Positions 1-12,600 of a stretch of 64,000 nucleotides of DNA are shown here, one piece after another; position 1 is the stretch's first letter; each line of letters starts with the position of its first letter. The translations under genes were made by a program, and so were the position numbers. This DNA is from Camarhynchus parvulus (lineage: Eukaryota > Chordata > Aves > Passeriformes > Thraupidae), in assembly GCF_901933205.1 (NCBI RefSeq), contig NC_044572.1:78489465-78553464 (forward strand). The letters are read 5' to 3'. The notes under the pieces were generated by a model, which was given only the letters and a program-made list of their open reading frames with translations, had not been told where the DNA came from and did not search any database.

Positions 1-436
1 TGTGATTGTTACATATGAAACTTAATACAAATATTTTGTACAGTTTGTGACATGATGCATTAGTTTGGGCTTGATTGAAAAAAGATGCAAAGATACATTA
101 GTTTGGGCTTAATTAGAAAACTGGAAATTTTGTTTTAAAAGGCATTATTTCCAACAGCAATGGAAATCATGCAACATTCAAGTGAGAGTAAATTGTCATG
201 TGAATGATTAGTTCTAAATGAGGGTACCCCTCTACTCCCACGATTTTTATCGTTAAATTTCACCAAATGTTCTTATTCTTTGCTGTACATTTTTATCCTC
301 AAGCAAATAAACAGAGGGATAGGGGGCAAGATAGTATTATACTCTTTGTTATGTATTTCAAACATTTAAGTATGTTCTGTATTTAATTCAGTTGTACGTA
401 TAATATTGTCTTACATAAAACCTGGTTATTTTACAG
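1..436 (+). other. Intron upstream of the first visible exon
   Basis: AT-rich intronic sequence entering from the left edge, ending in the acceptor ttttacag at 436. It holds an imperfect 38-bp tandem duplication around 58-120 (shared core cattagtttgggctt) and no other recognisable element. Confidence 0.7.
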
Positions 437-650
437 GTCACTAATGAGATAGTTAGGCAACTGATGGAACAGAAAGGACTGTATAACCTGGAAAAACCTG
501 GGGAATTTACCAACATCGTGGACATTCAGTTTTTGGCTGCCATGATCCACCCTGGGGGAGGTCGCAATGATATTCCACAGAGGCTGAAGAGACGATTTTC
601 GGCGTTTAACTGTACTCTGCCTTCCAATTCTTCCATTGACAAAATTTTTG
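437..650 (+). CDS. DNAH5: DNAH5 exon w1: AAA3 core
   Basis: 214 bases, entering in phase 0 and leaving one base of a split Gly codon. It encodes [14 protein letters not shown] through IDKIFG. The segment [17 protein letters not shown] is the conserved dynein AAA3 sensor/arginine-rich region, and [16 protein letters not shown] follows it. Acceptor ttttacag, donor gtaaag. Confidence 0.9.
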
Positions 651-3600
651 GTAAAGGGAAATTAACTTTGTATTCATCTCATTTTTTAAAATAGTAGTTG
701 ATTTTTCCTTATAATTCTATTTGTACACATTATTGTTAAAATTGAGGCCTAATTTCCCCGTTTTGTTTACCAACACATTTTCCTTCAGTAATCACTCCCC
801 ACCTGAAATGTCATCAATCTGTAAATTTTTCAAGTCCAGTCACATCTCTGAAACTCTTGGTATGCTCAGATTTAATAAGAAAGACATGAAGGTATTGTTT
901 TAGTGACAATGCTGGACAGTTGCTCAGTTGCCACTGCTGCTAAGAATAAGGGACTAAAGACTAGACTTTCACAAAGAACGGGATCCTACTGATTTCCACA
1001 GGAGATCATTTATTCAAGGCCAGTGGAATCTATTTTATGAGAAAAAGAACGCTTTAATGTGCCGTTAATTAAAAGCTGAATAACCATTGAGCCACTAGCA
1101 GAATGGTGCTAAGAATAGCTGAATAAAAATTTGAATATACACTGGAAAACCATTTTAACAAATTTGGAAAGGTTTTTGGAATTGGAAAAAGAAAAGAATC
1201 AGAAGATTCAGACAATCATTGCTCCTGGTGTTGTGCTAACATGTCTTTGATTTGGCAATCTTTCTTTCCACAGGTGTAATTGGAGAAGGACACTACTGTA
1301 GTGAGCGAGGATTTTCAGACGATGTGAAGAAAACAGTAGCCAAATTGGTTCCATTGACACGCAGACTGTGGCAGATTACCAAGCTAAAAATGTTGCCCAC
1401 GCCAGCCAAGTTTCATTATGTCTTCAACCTTCGAGACCTCTCGAGGATTTGGCGAGGAATGCTGAACACTACATCGGAAGTGATCAATGAACCACTGGTA
1501 CGTGCAGCGCATCAGTGACCTGGTTATAATTAGTGCAGGAAAGGGGATGAGAGTCTATCTCGGCATTTGAATTTGCTTTAAAAAAATGCAACCTTAGTGG
1601 GTTTTTTGAGGCAAAGGTGTTTTAGTCCAGCTTTTATGGTACCAACTGAAATGACAACTTTGTTTCAAAACGATGACAAAACACACTTATTTTGTCACAA
1701 CAGTTTGCTTCTATCTGCTTTTCCTATTACTGACAAATGCTAGTTTATTTAAAAGAAGTGAGAAAATAAGTAAGAGACAATGAAATTTAACCCTATGAAA
1801 ATGCTCAACTAGTGATTAAAAAATGGAATAGTTCCTCCTCTCCATTACTGTCTTGAGACTTTCAGTCACTGCCTAATTTCTGTCTAACAATTGGTTTCTG
1901 GCTTATGGTTTAAAAGGAAGAAATAGTAACAAGTATTAGTAATGCTTTTTTTCCATAATCCATCTTTCTTCCAGTAAAATATAATTTCTCTTCTAATTAT
2001 TTCAGGGAAAAGTAATTTAGAGCTGTGAAACATGTAGTGCTGGAAAAGCAATGCTTATGGTAAACATGGAAAATTTGTTAAATATTTGGGTTACATAATC
2101 ACTTGCTGTACAGTGTGTGTCTCTGTTGAATAAGCTCCTGAATTCTACTGCATCTAAAATTTAAACCTCAGAATGGATTTTAGTTTCTACAGCAAAAACA
2201 TGGAGCACTTAGATTATGTATATACACAATTAATGTCTTTTGGAGTGTAAAAACCAATTGGTCAAAATACTATTATATAAATAGTATTAGTATATAGTAT
2301 AATAGTATATACAGAGTATAAATACATATTAGTTCTGACACTTGATGAGTCAATTGTACAAAGTTCTGTAGGCTGAACCAAAGGTCTTCAAGAATTACTT
2401 GGAATTTTTTCTACTACTGTATGGTAATAGCATAGGATTAAAACAAGTGCTGCTGTTATTAACAGCCTGACAGGTTCTCTGTATTCATCCTGTGACCAAA
2501 TGGAGGGACTTTAAAGGTATATTGAATTTGGAGAAGGGATAATATAAACGCTTAAACATTTTTCTTTGTTGTTTTTCTCTAACTACTTTGTCTGTAGCGT
2601 TGGGACTGCTATCTGTGTTTGCCATGGAATTATTTGTGCCATGATGCTTACATTTTCACCTATCTTCTACTTAATGACCAGTTAGAAAAGTGGTTTCTCT
2701 ATACATAAACATGTTAACTAGTATGGATATGGTTTTAGGGCTGAGGAAATAAAATCTTCATACACCTTACTTTGGAACACTGTATTAAAGCTTCTTCCAC
2801 AGTTAACTGAATATAATCTTAAATTGCTATTGGGCAGAATAAGAAACTCAAGGTATCTCTTCTGAAGAATCCCCCAGTACTATTTATTTTCTAATGTTAA
2901 TGTTATTTTTAAATTAAGAAATGAAGGCAAAGCTTTAAAGTTGCTATAGTTCTTTTCAGAAGCCAAATGAGTTCCTCAGTACAAGAGAGACATAGAGCTC
3001 CTGGAGCATGTCTGGCAGAAAGCTACAAAGACAGTTAAGGGCCTGAAGCACCTCTTCTAAGAGGAGAGACTGAGGGAGCTGGGCCTCAAAATGAGAAGAC
3101 TGAAGGGAGACCTAATCAATATCTGCCAGTATCTGAAGGGAGAGCATCAGGAGGACCGAGTCAGGCTCTGCTCGGTGGTGCCAAGGAATGGGGCAACAGG
3201 AAAAAACTGAATCACAGGAAATTCCTCCTGAACATGAGGAAAAACGTCTTTAATGGGAGCGTGATGGAGCCCTGAAACATGTTGCCCAGAGATGTTGTGG
3301 AGTTTCCTTCATTGGAGATGTTCAAGAACCTTCTGGATGCAATTCTGTGCCATGTGGTCTAGGATGATCCTGCTTGAGCAGGGAGAATGAACCACTGTGG
3401 TCCCTTCAAACTGGCCCACTCTCCTTCTATGATTCTGTGAAATGCCCCTTTATTTTATTTTTTTTTTTTTTTCCTTTTTGTATGTAGGTGCTGATAAAAC
3501 TGTGGAAGCATGAATGCAAGTGTGTTATTGCTGATCGTTTCACAACCTCAGAAGATGTTGATTGGTTTCACACAGCTGTGGCAAAACTCATTGAGGAGGA

Positions 3601-6600
3601 ATTTGAAGATTCAAAAGCTTTGCTGAATCGTGAAACAGATGCGTTCTTTGTTGACTTCTTAAGGGATGCACCTGCAAGAACTGGTAAAAGTTGACTTTAA
3701 TAATCATGGAAATCATAACATTAGGCAAGGGGATATGATAATCTTAGATACTATGAAAAATATGTTGTAAAAATTCATACTAAATTTATGCGTCAAAAGT
3801 GTCTGTTTTGTCCAGTGGCTTTGAAGGTTGTCTATGTTACCAGCTGTGGCACATTTTTATCGCAATGAGATTTCTAAGTCTGTATTGATATCCAGTTGTC
3901 TGTATAGGAGAGTCTTGCTTTTATTTAAATTGGTGTGACAGAAGAACAGAACTACCAAATAGTGAGCATGAGTCTTTTTTATTCCAAAATGGTGGAGGAA
4001 ATTTGTTATGAATGACTTGAAATGGTGGGGTTGCAGTAGTAGACAAAGGATTGCAATGTAGGTAACATGCCGTAGAAAACTGATAAAAAAATACTGGGCT
4101 AATCCAATACTCTTTAGGAAATGACTGTTACATGATTTTGTAACAAATGACTATCAATTCAAGTTTTCATGGATGCTAGTTAAACCTCTTTAAAAACCTA
4201 TATGGCTTATAGTAATGTCTATATGTCTTTCAAATAAAAACATGCTGTCACTGACCTCACTAAATGACCTGGGAATATTTATCAATTGTTGCAAAAGAAC
4301 AGAAAACATTTGTTTGTGTTTAGGGGAAGGTCATTAGATGATTCAGTTATCTGTGTTGGTATCACTGCAATGATGGAGAGTGGAGCAATGAAAGACTGGC
4401 ATGAATGACCAATGTTATTTGAACCTTTCCTTGAACCATTGAAGTAGACAGAGGGCAGTGACAAAAGGAGAGTAAAGGATAGGACATATTTCATTGGAAG
4501 GAATAAAATAGAAGTAAAAGTAAGAAAGGAAATAATGGTGGAAGAAAGGAAATAATTACAGCCTTAAATAACTTGCTAAATTTCATCAGTGTAGAGAAGA
4601 CTGAAATGTAAGTCAGAATGCGTACTGAGAGGGTGAGGAGTGATCTTTAATGCGAAAGTTTAAGTCCACAATAGAAACTATCATCTTGAACTGAAAAATA
4701 ATTGTGTTTCTCAACATTTGATAAATGATAAATGTATTTCTCAAAATTATTTGCCTTTTTGGTGACAGATTAAATGTACCTGTCCTGTAATGTGTCTTTT
4801 AGCATGGAACTTCATCTAAATACAAAGCAGGAGACTCTCATATAGAAAGGCTATATTTTGCCCTCAATAGATTTCAGGACCTAACCTAAGTCCTAAGCCT
4901 TGAGAACCCCCTATCTGTTTTTGGCTTTAAATGAAAAGAATAACAAGCATAATTTTGTTTTATTTGTCCCTATAATGGCTTTAGTATTTCCCATTATGGT
5001 GGAAGTGTGAAAGCAGGACCTTGATTTCTAAGCTCTTAAATATATTAAAAATGACATCTGACATTGACTTCAAAGAGCCCTATGCTCAGATTAGTAATAT
5101 GTTTACTGGTACTACATAATCTTTTTGTCTCTGGGCTGTAAAAACACAATATGTTTATCCCTGAGAGAAATACATGATGACTTAGATCTTGGTCAACTTT
5201 TAGATCTTAGCTTCAAAAGAATTGTTGGTGGTGCTAGTGATCTCAAGACCCTCCACCTATTCAAAGGTGTTTTTATCAATTGGTTTTGAGATTGTTATTT
5301 AGTACTTGTGATTATGAATCTTGAGACTGAGCAAGACTTTAAAATAATATGTTTTGCTGGCTGCCTCTCTAAATAATTGAGAAGTCTGCCCTTAGGTTTT
5401 GTACTTCATTATACTGTCCTGGGACATTAATAATAAAACTATAGAAACAGAATTAAGAGGATATAATTATTTTAAATTTTTCAAAACTGTGAAAGTATCA
5501 CTGCAGTTTAAGTCCTTGGTGTATTTCTTATTAGTTTCTTATCAGCTGTAATTTGTTTAAATGTCTTATTCAACTTGTAAGAAATCGATTTTCAGCTGGA
5601 ATACTCCTTTAGTTTAACCAGTGCTTTTACAGGTTAAAATAAGAAGACAATTGATTTAATTAGATTTTAATCTAGAGGGGTGTTCATATGCGGAAGCAAT
5701 ATAGAGCTAAAAATTCTGAAGTTAAGGTGACTTCAAGCAAACAAAAAAATCAAATATAAAGGACAGCTGAAAGAGAATTAATAATTTGTGTATTTTGAGA
5801 GAGTAGGTTCTGTGGTAAAATGTAATTTTCTTAAAATATGTTTTTAAATATGTATTTTTGGGTTTTAGTTTTGTTATTGTTTTTCTGTTGTTTTTTCCTT
5901 TGAAACTGCATGAGCATTAGAAAGGTGAAATAGAAAGGAAATGGAGAAAAAATTTGAAAGAAGAAAAAAGTTACAGACAGTATTCTAAATACACTTGAGT
6001 TTACTTGGGGGTTGGAGTTCTTTTCCCCACCTTTTTGTCCCTTACCTTCACATTGGCTTCTAGTGCTTTACTAAGCCTTAGGGAAATACTTATTTTACTG
6101 GGATGATTTATTTAATTGATTTTAATTATACCAATTAGAGATAATGTTCTGAATTATATATTTCTTCAGCAAGTTAGAAGAGGCTTAGCAAAACTGACTG
6201 ATTTAGAAAAACTGGAAAAATACATCCTGTGGCATATATAGATCACAAAATCCTGAAACTAATTGAGCTAAATGCATGTAAATAAGAGCAAAATGTACTG
6301 TACTAGTATTATTTTTGAGGAAATCCAGATGACCAACCAAAAACCCCATGATGTTTGCCTGCTGGCACTGTTTCAATGAGATTTGTCAGATATTTTTTAA
6401 TGAAATATGGTCTGGATGAGAAGCGAGATGGATTGAAAATTGCTGAATGGTCAAGCCCAGAAAGTGGTGATCAGTGGCTCGAAGTCTAATTGGAGACCAG
6501 TAACTAATGATGTGTCCCACGGTCAGAACAGGGTCCAGCCATCCTCAACATTGTCATTAGTGGTCTGGGTGATGGGGGCAGAGTGCACCCTCAAGCCAGG

Positions 6601-9600
6601 TCCCAGATACCGCAAAACTAGGAGGAGTGGTTGATATGCCAGAGGTTGTGCTGGCTCCCAGATAGCTTAACTGGAACTTCATAAGGTTCAGCAAAGGGAA
6701 GTGAAAAGTCCTGGACCTGGGGAGGAAAGGTCCCATGCACCAGTATACATTGATGGTCACCCATCTGCAAGTCAGCTTTGCAGAAATGGACCTGGAGGTG
6801 CTGGTTGATGCCAGCCTGAACATGATCCAGCAGTGTACCCTTGCAGGAGCAAAAAAACTAGTGACATCCTGAGCTGCGTTACAAGAAATGTAGCCAGCAG
6901 GCCAAGGGAGGTTGTCCTTTTCCTTTTTCAGCACTAGTAAGGCTACACCTGGAGTGTTGTGTCTGAGGTCCCCAATACAAGAAAGACACAGATATACTGG
7001 ATAAAATCTATTTAAGAACTTGAACATCAGTAATCACTTTTGTTTTCTTTTTGTTTTCTTTTTTTTTTTTTTTTGCTCCACTGTGACAGTCTGGTGCACG
7101 TTTTCCAGAGATGTTGTGGAGTCTGTCTTTGGAGGTATTCATAAGCCACCTGAGCATGGTCTTGGGGAACCAGCTCTAGGTGGCCCATCTTGGGCAAGGG
7201 GTTGGACCAGATGACCTTCAGAGGTCCCTGACGATCTCAACTTTTCTGTAATTTTATTTGCTGTAAGAATTCTTATGAATGAAAGCATGATTAAGGTTAT
7301 GAATAGAAAAATGAGACAGCAGCACTGTTACCTCCTTTCTTTGAGAGTTGACTTGTGCCTTTTATATCACCTAAGGAAACAAATGTATGCTAACTCACAG
7401 TGAATATATTTTTTGTTGTGGCAGTTATTAATTTCAAGAGTATGTTTTTTCTAGTGGAATTATTTAATCAATTTAGACTGTTTTCGTTTTACAGAAAAGA
7501 TTATCTGCAATGTTTAACCGCAGTATTTATTTACCTTCATTTTCTGGTGCTGCTTTTTTTCCAAGCACCTAAACAAGTATCATTTTTCATCATTCAAGTT
7601 TCAGATAAAGACGGCTATTTAAGTTTTTTTCTCATTTTGTCTTTAAAAATTACATTGCCGATGTTACCATTTCTTGCAGGCAGGGTGTACTCAGCACTCT
7701 CATATGTACATCTAATATATAATATAATGTATAATAAACCTGTTTGTGGGTAGTGAAACTTCTAGCTATCTTCACTTACTTGTCCCCTCATTGAACCTTT
7801 GTCAATTATTTAAACTGCTAAGGTTTTATTACTTGCTTTTTGTTCTAGACGAGAAAACAGAGGAAGCTAATTTAGATATTCCCAAAATCTATGAACCAAT
7901 CACCTCATTTCATCAGCTACGGGATCGTTTAAATAAGTTTTTGCAAGCATACAATGAGAATGTTCGTGGTACTGGAATGGACATGGTTTTCTTTGAGGAT
8001 GCCATGGTTCATTTAGTCAAGGTACAGTCTTGCTGGATTGCCATTTGTTGTTGTTCACTTGCCCACATCTCTTTCGAGTAGAAGTATGCATGAGTCAAGG
8101 TAAATTACTTCTGAAACTGCAGCAGCTAATTTATTGCTACCAAATATTTGATCTGTCACACTGTGACTAGCTATTAAAACCTATTAAAAACTTTTTAGAA
8201 AAAGCACCAGATGGAACTATTATACCTATTTTTTATGTTTGGTGGGATCATGGTGCTAGCTATTCTAGTTTTATTTCAACCTTCCTCCTTAATTCTTCTG
8301 GGAGCCCTTCCTGTCTTTGGAATGAATCAAATGAAATTCAGGTTAAGACATAATTGGTTGCTTCTGAAGGAGTATGCACAGCAGAGTAGGAATTAATGTA
8401 GTCTAAAATTCTTTTGTAGATCCACAGTATGCTCACTACTTTTCAAGTTCTTTTGAATATGGATTGGAGCTGACCATGACCTTCAGCACAGCGCAGCTTG
8501 ATATGATTGTTCACATAGAATAGGCCTCATACAAAGGAGAGTCTTTTTTTACTTTTTAACACTAGAACCTATTGTCTAAGTTGAATACTGAGGTTTTCGG
8601 TATTTTTTTAAATTATTAAGAACTATATATGTAATTGCATCATCCCCCCAAATACAATATTAAATATCAAAACAATTTAAATTTAATTATAGTTGACAAG
8701 CACATTGCATCTGTGGTTTTCAAAATTTTGGCGTTAATTCTTGTTATTTCACAAAATTTGTCTCTTTCTTTCTGAGGTTTATGGCAAAATTAATGATGTT
8801 CTTCTCTGGATTTCTTTAGGACAATTGTAAATAATCATCACACTTACCAATAAGTTTCTCATTTATTTCTCGGAAAAAACTATATAAGTTTAGGATGCAA
8901 TACAATTTTTTTTTCCACTGAACAGCCACCTGTCATCAGAAATATCTTTGGGTAGTTAGATGGTAAATACTTGAAATATTATATTAGTATTTGCTTGGAT
9001 AAAATGATAATTTTATGTTTTATGCAAAATGCTTTGCTTGGATAACAAGTGTTTCTATGATTCTAAATTCTTGAAAGCAGGAACAACTGTGTAGACCTGA
9101 GACACCTTCTAAGAGAAAGTGAGATAGGCACAGTTGAGGTAATGCCTAATCTGAGCTGGCATAATATGACTTGAATGAGTTAAAGCTGAGGGATATTTTA
9201 AATAGAGAGCAAAGTTTCCAGTTAACAGCTTGTGTGCCTCTGCCTGGAACAGATCTAACAGCCATTATTGAAATGAACAATGATATTGCAAGGATGTTGT
9301 GCAAATTAAATTTTCTTTCTCTGGTTAAATAATAAAGCTTAGAATAAGCCTTCATACTTGATTTTATCTTTCTTATGAAACATTAACCAATGGAAAATAA
9401 CAAATACATTACATTCAATATGTAAAATAAATAGGTTTAAAATTAGAGAAAATTGACATGACTATCTTTAGTGGCTTAGAAAGAGGTAACTCAGAGAAAG
9501 GGCAAGTAAATAAGTGTCCTGGGTTGTTTACTGATATGATGGAATTCTGGAGTCATCAAAGAACTATTCAAGATAATAAAGAGAACAGAAGCCAATCCCG

Positions 9601-12600
9601 TGCATCATTGCTTGTGTGGAGGTGACCAGCTGCTAACCAGCTGGCTGGTATTATTGTGTCTTTGAGAGGAAATTGGCTCTGTGCTGCTCTGGATATTAAT
9701 GTAGGTTCTTCTGGGTACAGTGAGGGTCTGTCAACTTGCAACTGATGGGCTGCTATGTTTCATGGCATTTTTTTTGGTTGTGGACAGTAAGACAAGTGCT
9801 GTGTGCAATTCACAGTTACCGCTGAAATTTTTCTTGCTCTGAATTCTAAAGGCTCTGTTTGTTTACATTGCACAGTCCTGAATTGAAGGGAAATGTGGAG
9901 CAGTAGGAAGCTACTGCCTTTTGATTTAAAATATAAAAAATTAAGTGGGAAAGAAATGTTGATCTAATTGGGAGATGTTTCACTGTGATCAAATATTCAT
10001 ACTTGATACTGTGCATTTTTACAGTCAAGTAAATGAGAATTGTAACAAGTTTCATTATAGAGGCAGTATTATTACTTGCTGTGGAGAATACTGAAGACTC
10101 TTTGTCCCGAATTTAACATGCCTGGGACAACCTGTCCTTCAGGTCACAATGAGATGAGTCTTACCAAAGTTATACAGAGGTCATGGCATTGGGGAAATTA
10201 TTTCCTTCCCAATTTTGATAATCCCTCATGTTGTGATAGCACATCACTAAGAAATCGCAGCTGAGATTTACTTGCACTTTGTGGGAGATGTAATTCTACT
10301 GATAACTGAACATACACAGTGATGGAATCAAATGGTTGCTATACTGTTTGACAGGTCAACAGTAACCACTGCAAAGTGCAAATGTCCACAGAATATATTA
10401 ATAGTAATATGGAATCCTTTAAGTAAACATTAAAATTTTAATTTGTTCTTCATTTCTAATATAACTTTAATAATATGGTAGCATAGAATTTTTGGATGTG
10501 TGACTCTTACACATTGTAGCAATGAATGACTTGTATATTACACAGATTTCCCGCGTGATTCGCACTCCTCGTGGAAATGCTCTCTTAGTTGGAGTTGGTG
10601 GCTCAGGAAAGCAGAGCTTGACAAGACTGGCATCCTTCATAGCTGGCTATGACACATTCCAGATAACGTTGACAAGGTGAGCATTACCTGAAATTTAACT
10701 AAAGAAGTACTTTGTGTTTTAAGTCTTCCTATTAAAAAAAACCAGGCTCACATTCTCTGCTTAGTGTAGTCTGATCACTGTCACACAGAGTGGAAGGACA
10801 TGACAATCCTTTGAAACTTACTAGATTTGCTTGATTTTCTACAATAATTGTGAATTTTTACTATCTTTGGAGTAGGAAATTATTGTTTCCTTCACAGAAA
10901 GAGAAAGAGTATTGGCAGTATCAAGTTATCTTTGCGTGTTTACCCAGTACATTAAATGGTACTGAAAATATTTTTAGGTGGTTATCTATCCAAAAGGCCT
11001 TTATGAATTAATCTTGTAATATTTGAAATACTGTCATCTGAGAAGGATGAATCTTTATCCCTGCCCTCTAATTTGGTAGATCTTAGGTATCTATCAGTAT
11101 TTTGACAGCCTTTTCCAAGTACATAATTCCCTTTTTTCGCATTGTTCAACCCAGTGTAGTTTCTTTTGAAATAAAGATTAAAAAAATATAAATCCTCCTC
11201 TGAATGCCTCAGAATTAATACCATCCCAACTGTCTGTAGGACAGGTCAATTTTGGTGCTGAAATGTCTTTTTAGCAAAGTGAAATTATTTTAAATATTTT
11301 GCAGGTGTGTTGGCTGCAGAAGAAATTGTAGTTTCTCACGTGGGGATGTCCCTTGGTGTGGGTCTCATCAGAGGATGTATCTGAAATAAGCACCTTTCTC
11401 CTTTAAGTTCCAAGACGTTGTTTCTAACTTAAATTTGCCTGGGTTTTTTTACACTTTTGATCAGAAGACTTTTTTTAAAAAGAGATTAATATTTGTTCAA
11501 CTAACTTTTTTTTTTGTAGATCATACAACGCTTTAAACTTACTGGAAGATCTGAAACTCTTATACAGAACAGCAGGACTGCAAGGCAAAGGCACCTGTTT
11601 TCTTTTTACAGACAATGAGATCAAAGATGAGTCTTTCTTGGAATACTTGAACAATGTTTTGTCATCAGGAGAGGTAAGATGATCAATTTTCTGTTTTTTA
11701 AAAATCATAATTCTGAGGTAAAATAACAGAATTTATTTGAATATTTTGTTATAAGTCAGATAGTACACTTCCAAAAACTAGAACTCAAGTGCTTTTTGTC
11801 GTTAGAGTAGTATTAAAAATGAATGCAGTCTACAAGATCTACAAAATCCTAGGTCAGACTGAGTGAAGCTATCTCAAGGGACATGAGAATAGCTATAAAA
11901 AAATAAAATTTAGACTTGAGAAATATTACTGATGTTTTAAAAAGTTGTCTGTTAAATTAACTATTAGTGTTCAGTTAGTTTTTGTATGGTAAATTCATGT
12001 CCAGAATGGATGGATTTTATTGATTTACTTATTTATTATTTTAGGGTTATGTTTCAGAGTAATTGCTACTAGTTATTAGAAGTTAAAGAGACGGAATGAA
12101 AACTGTTGGAGGGTGGAGTTTAAAATTTACATCAAGTTAGATTTCAGTCTATTTAATGGAATCACTTCATTAAAACTTCTTGTTTAAAGAAAAGAGTGGG
12201 GGGGTACTAATGACTTCAGTGTCTGAGATGTGTGTTTCTTCCTGCAATGCTGTGTATTAAAAGAACATTGTGCAATATCCTCTATTTTGGATCATCTCAA
12301 AAAGCATGAAAAATCTTCCTTTTCCCAAAGGTCTCAAACTTATTTGCACGTGATGAGGTAGATGAGATCATTAGTGACCTCATTCCCTTCTTCAAAAAGG
12401 AGCATCCACGAAGACCTCCAACCAGTGAAGCTCTGTATGACTATTTCATGGCCAGAGTCCGTCAGAACCTTCACGTAGTTCTTTGCTTTTCACCAGTAGG
12501 TGAAAAATTCCGAAATAGGGCCCTGAAGTTCCCAGCTCTCATTTCGGGATGCACTATAGATTGGTTCAGCCGATGGCCTAAGGATGCGCTGGTGGCAGGT

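Noticed and set aside
6557..7027. A 156-codon open frame on the minus strand.
   Set aside because: It lies entirely within the CR1 fragment on the antisense strand, so it is a shadow of a decayed LINE.
9514..9830. A stretch beginning gtcctgggttg that looks faintly like the start of an avian LTR.
   Set aside because: Only the first dozen bases are suggestive. No polyadenylation signal in a suitable place, no CpG content and no clear second boundary.
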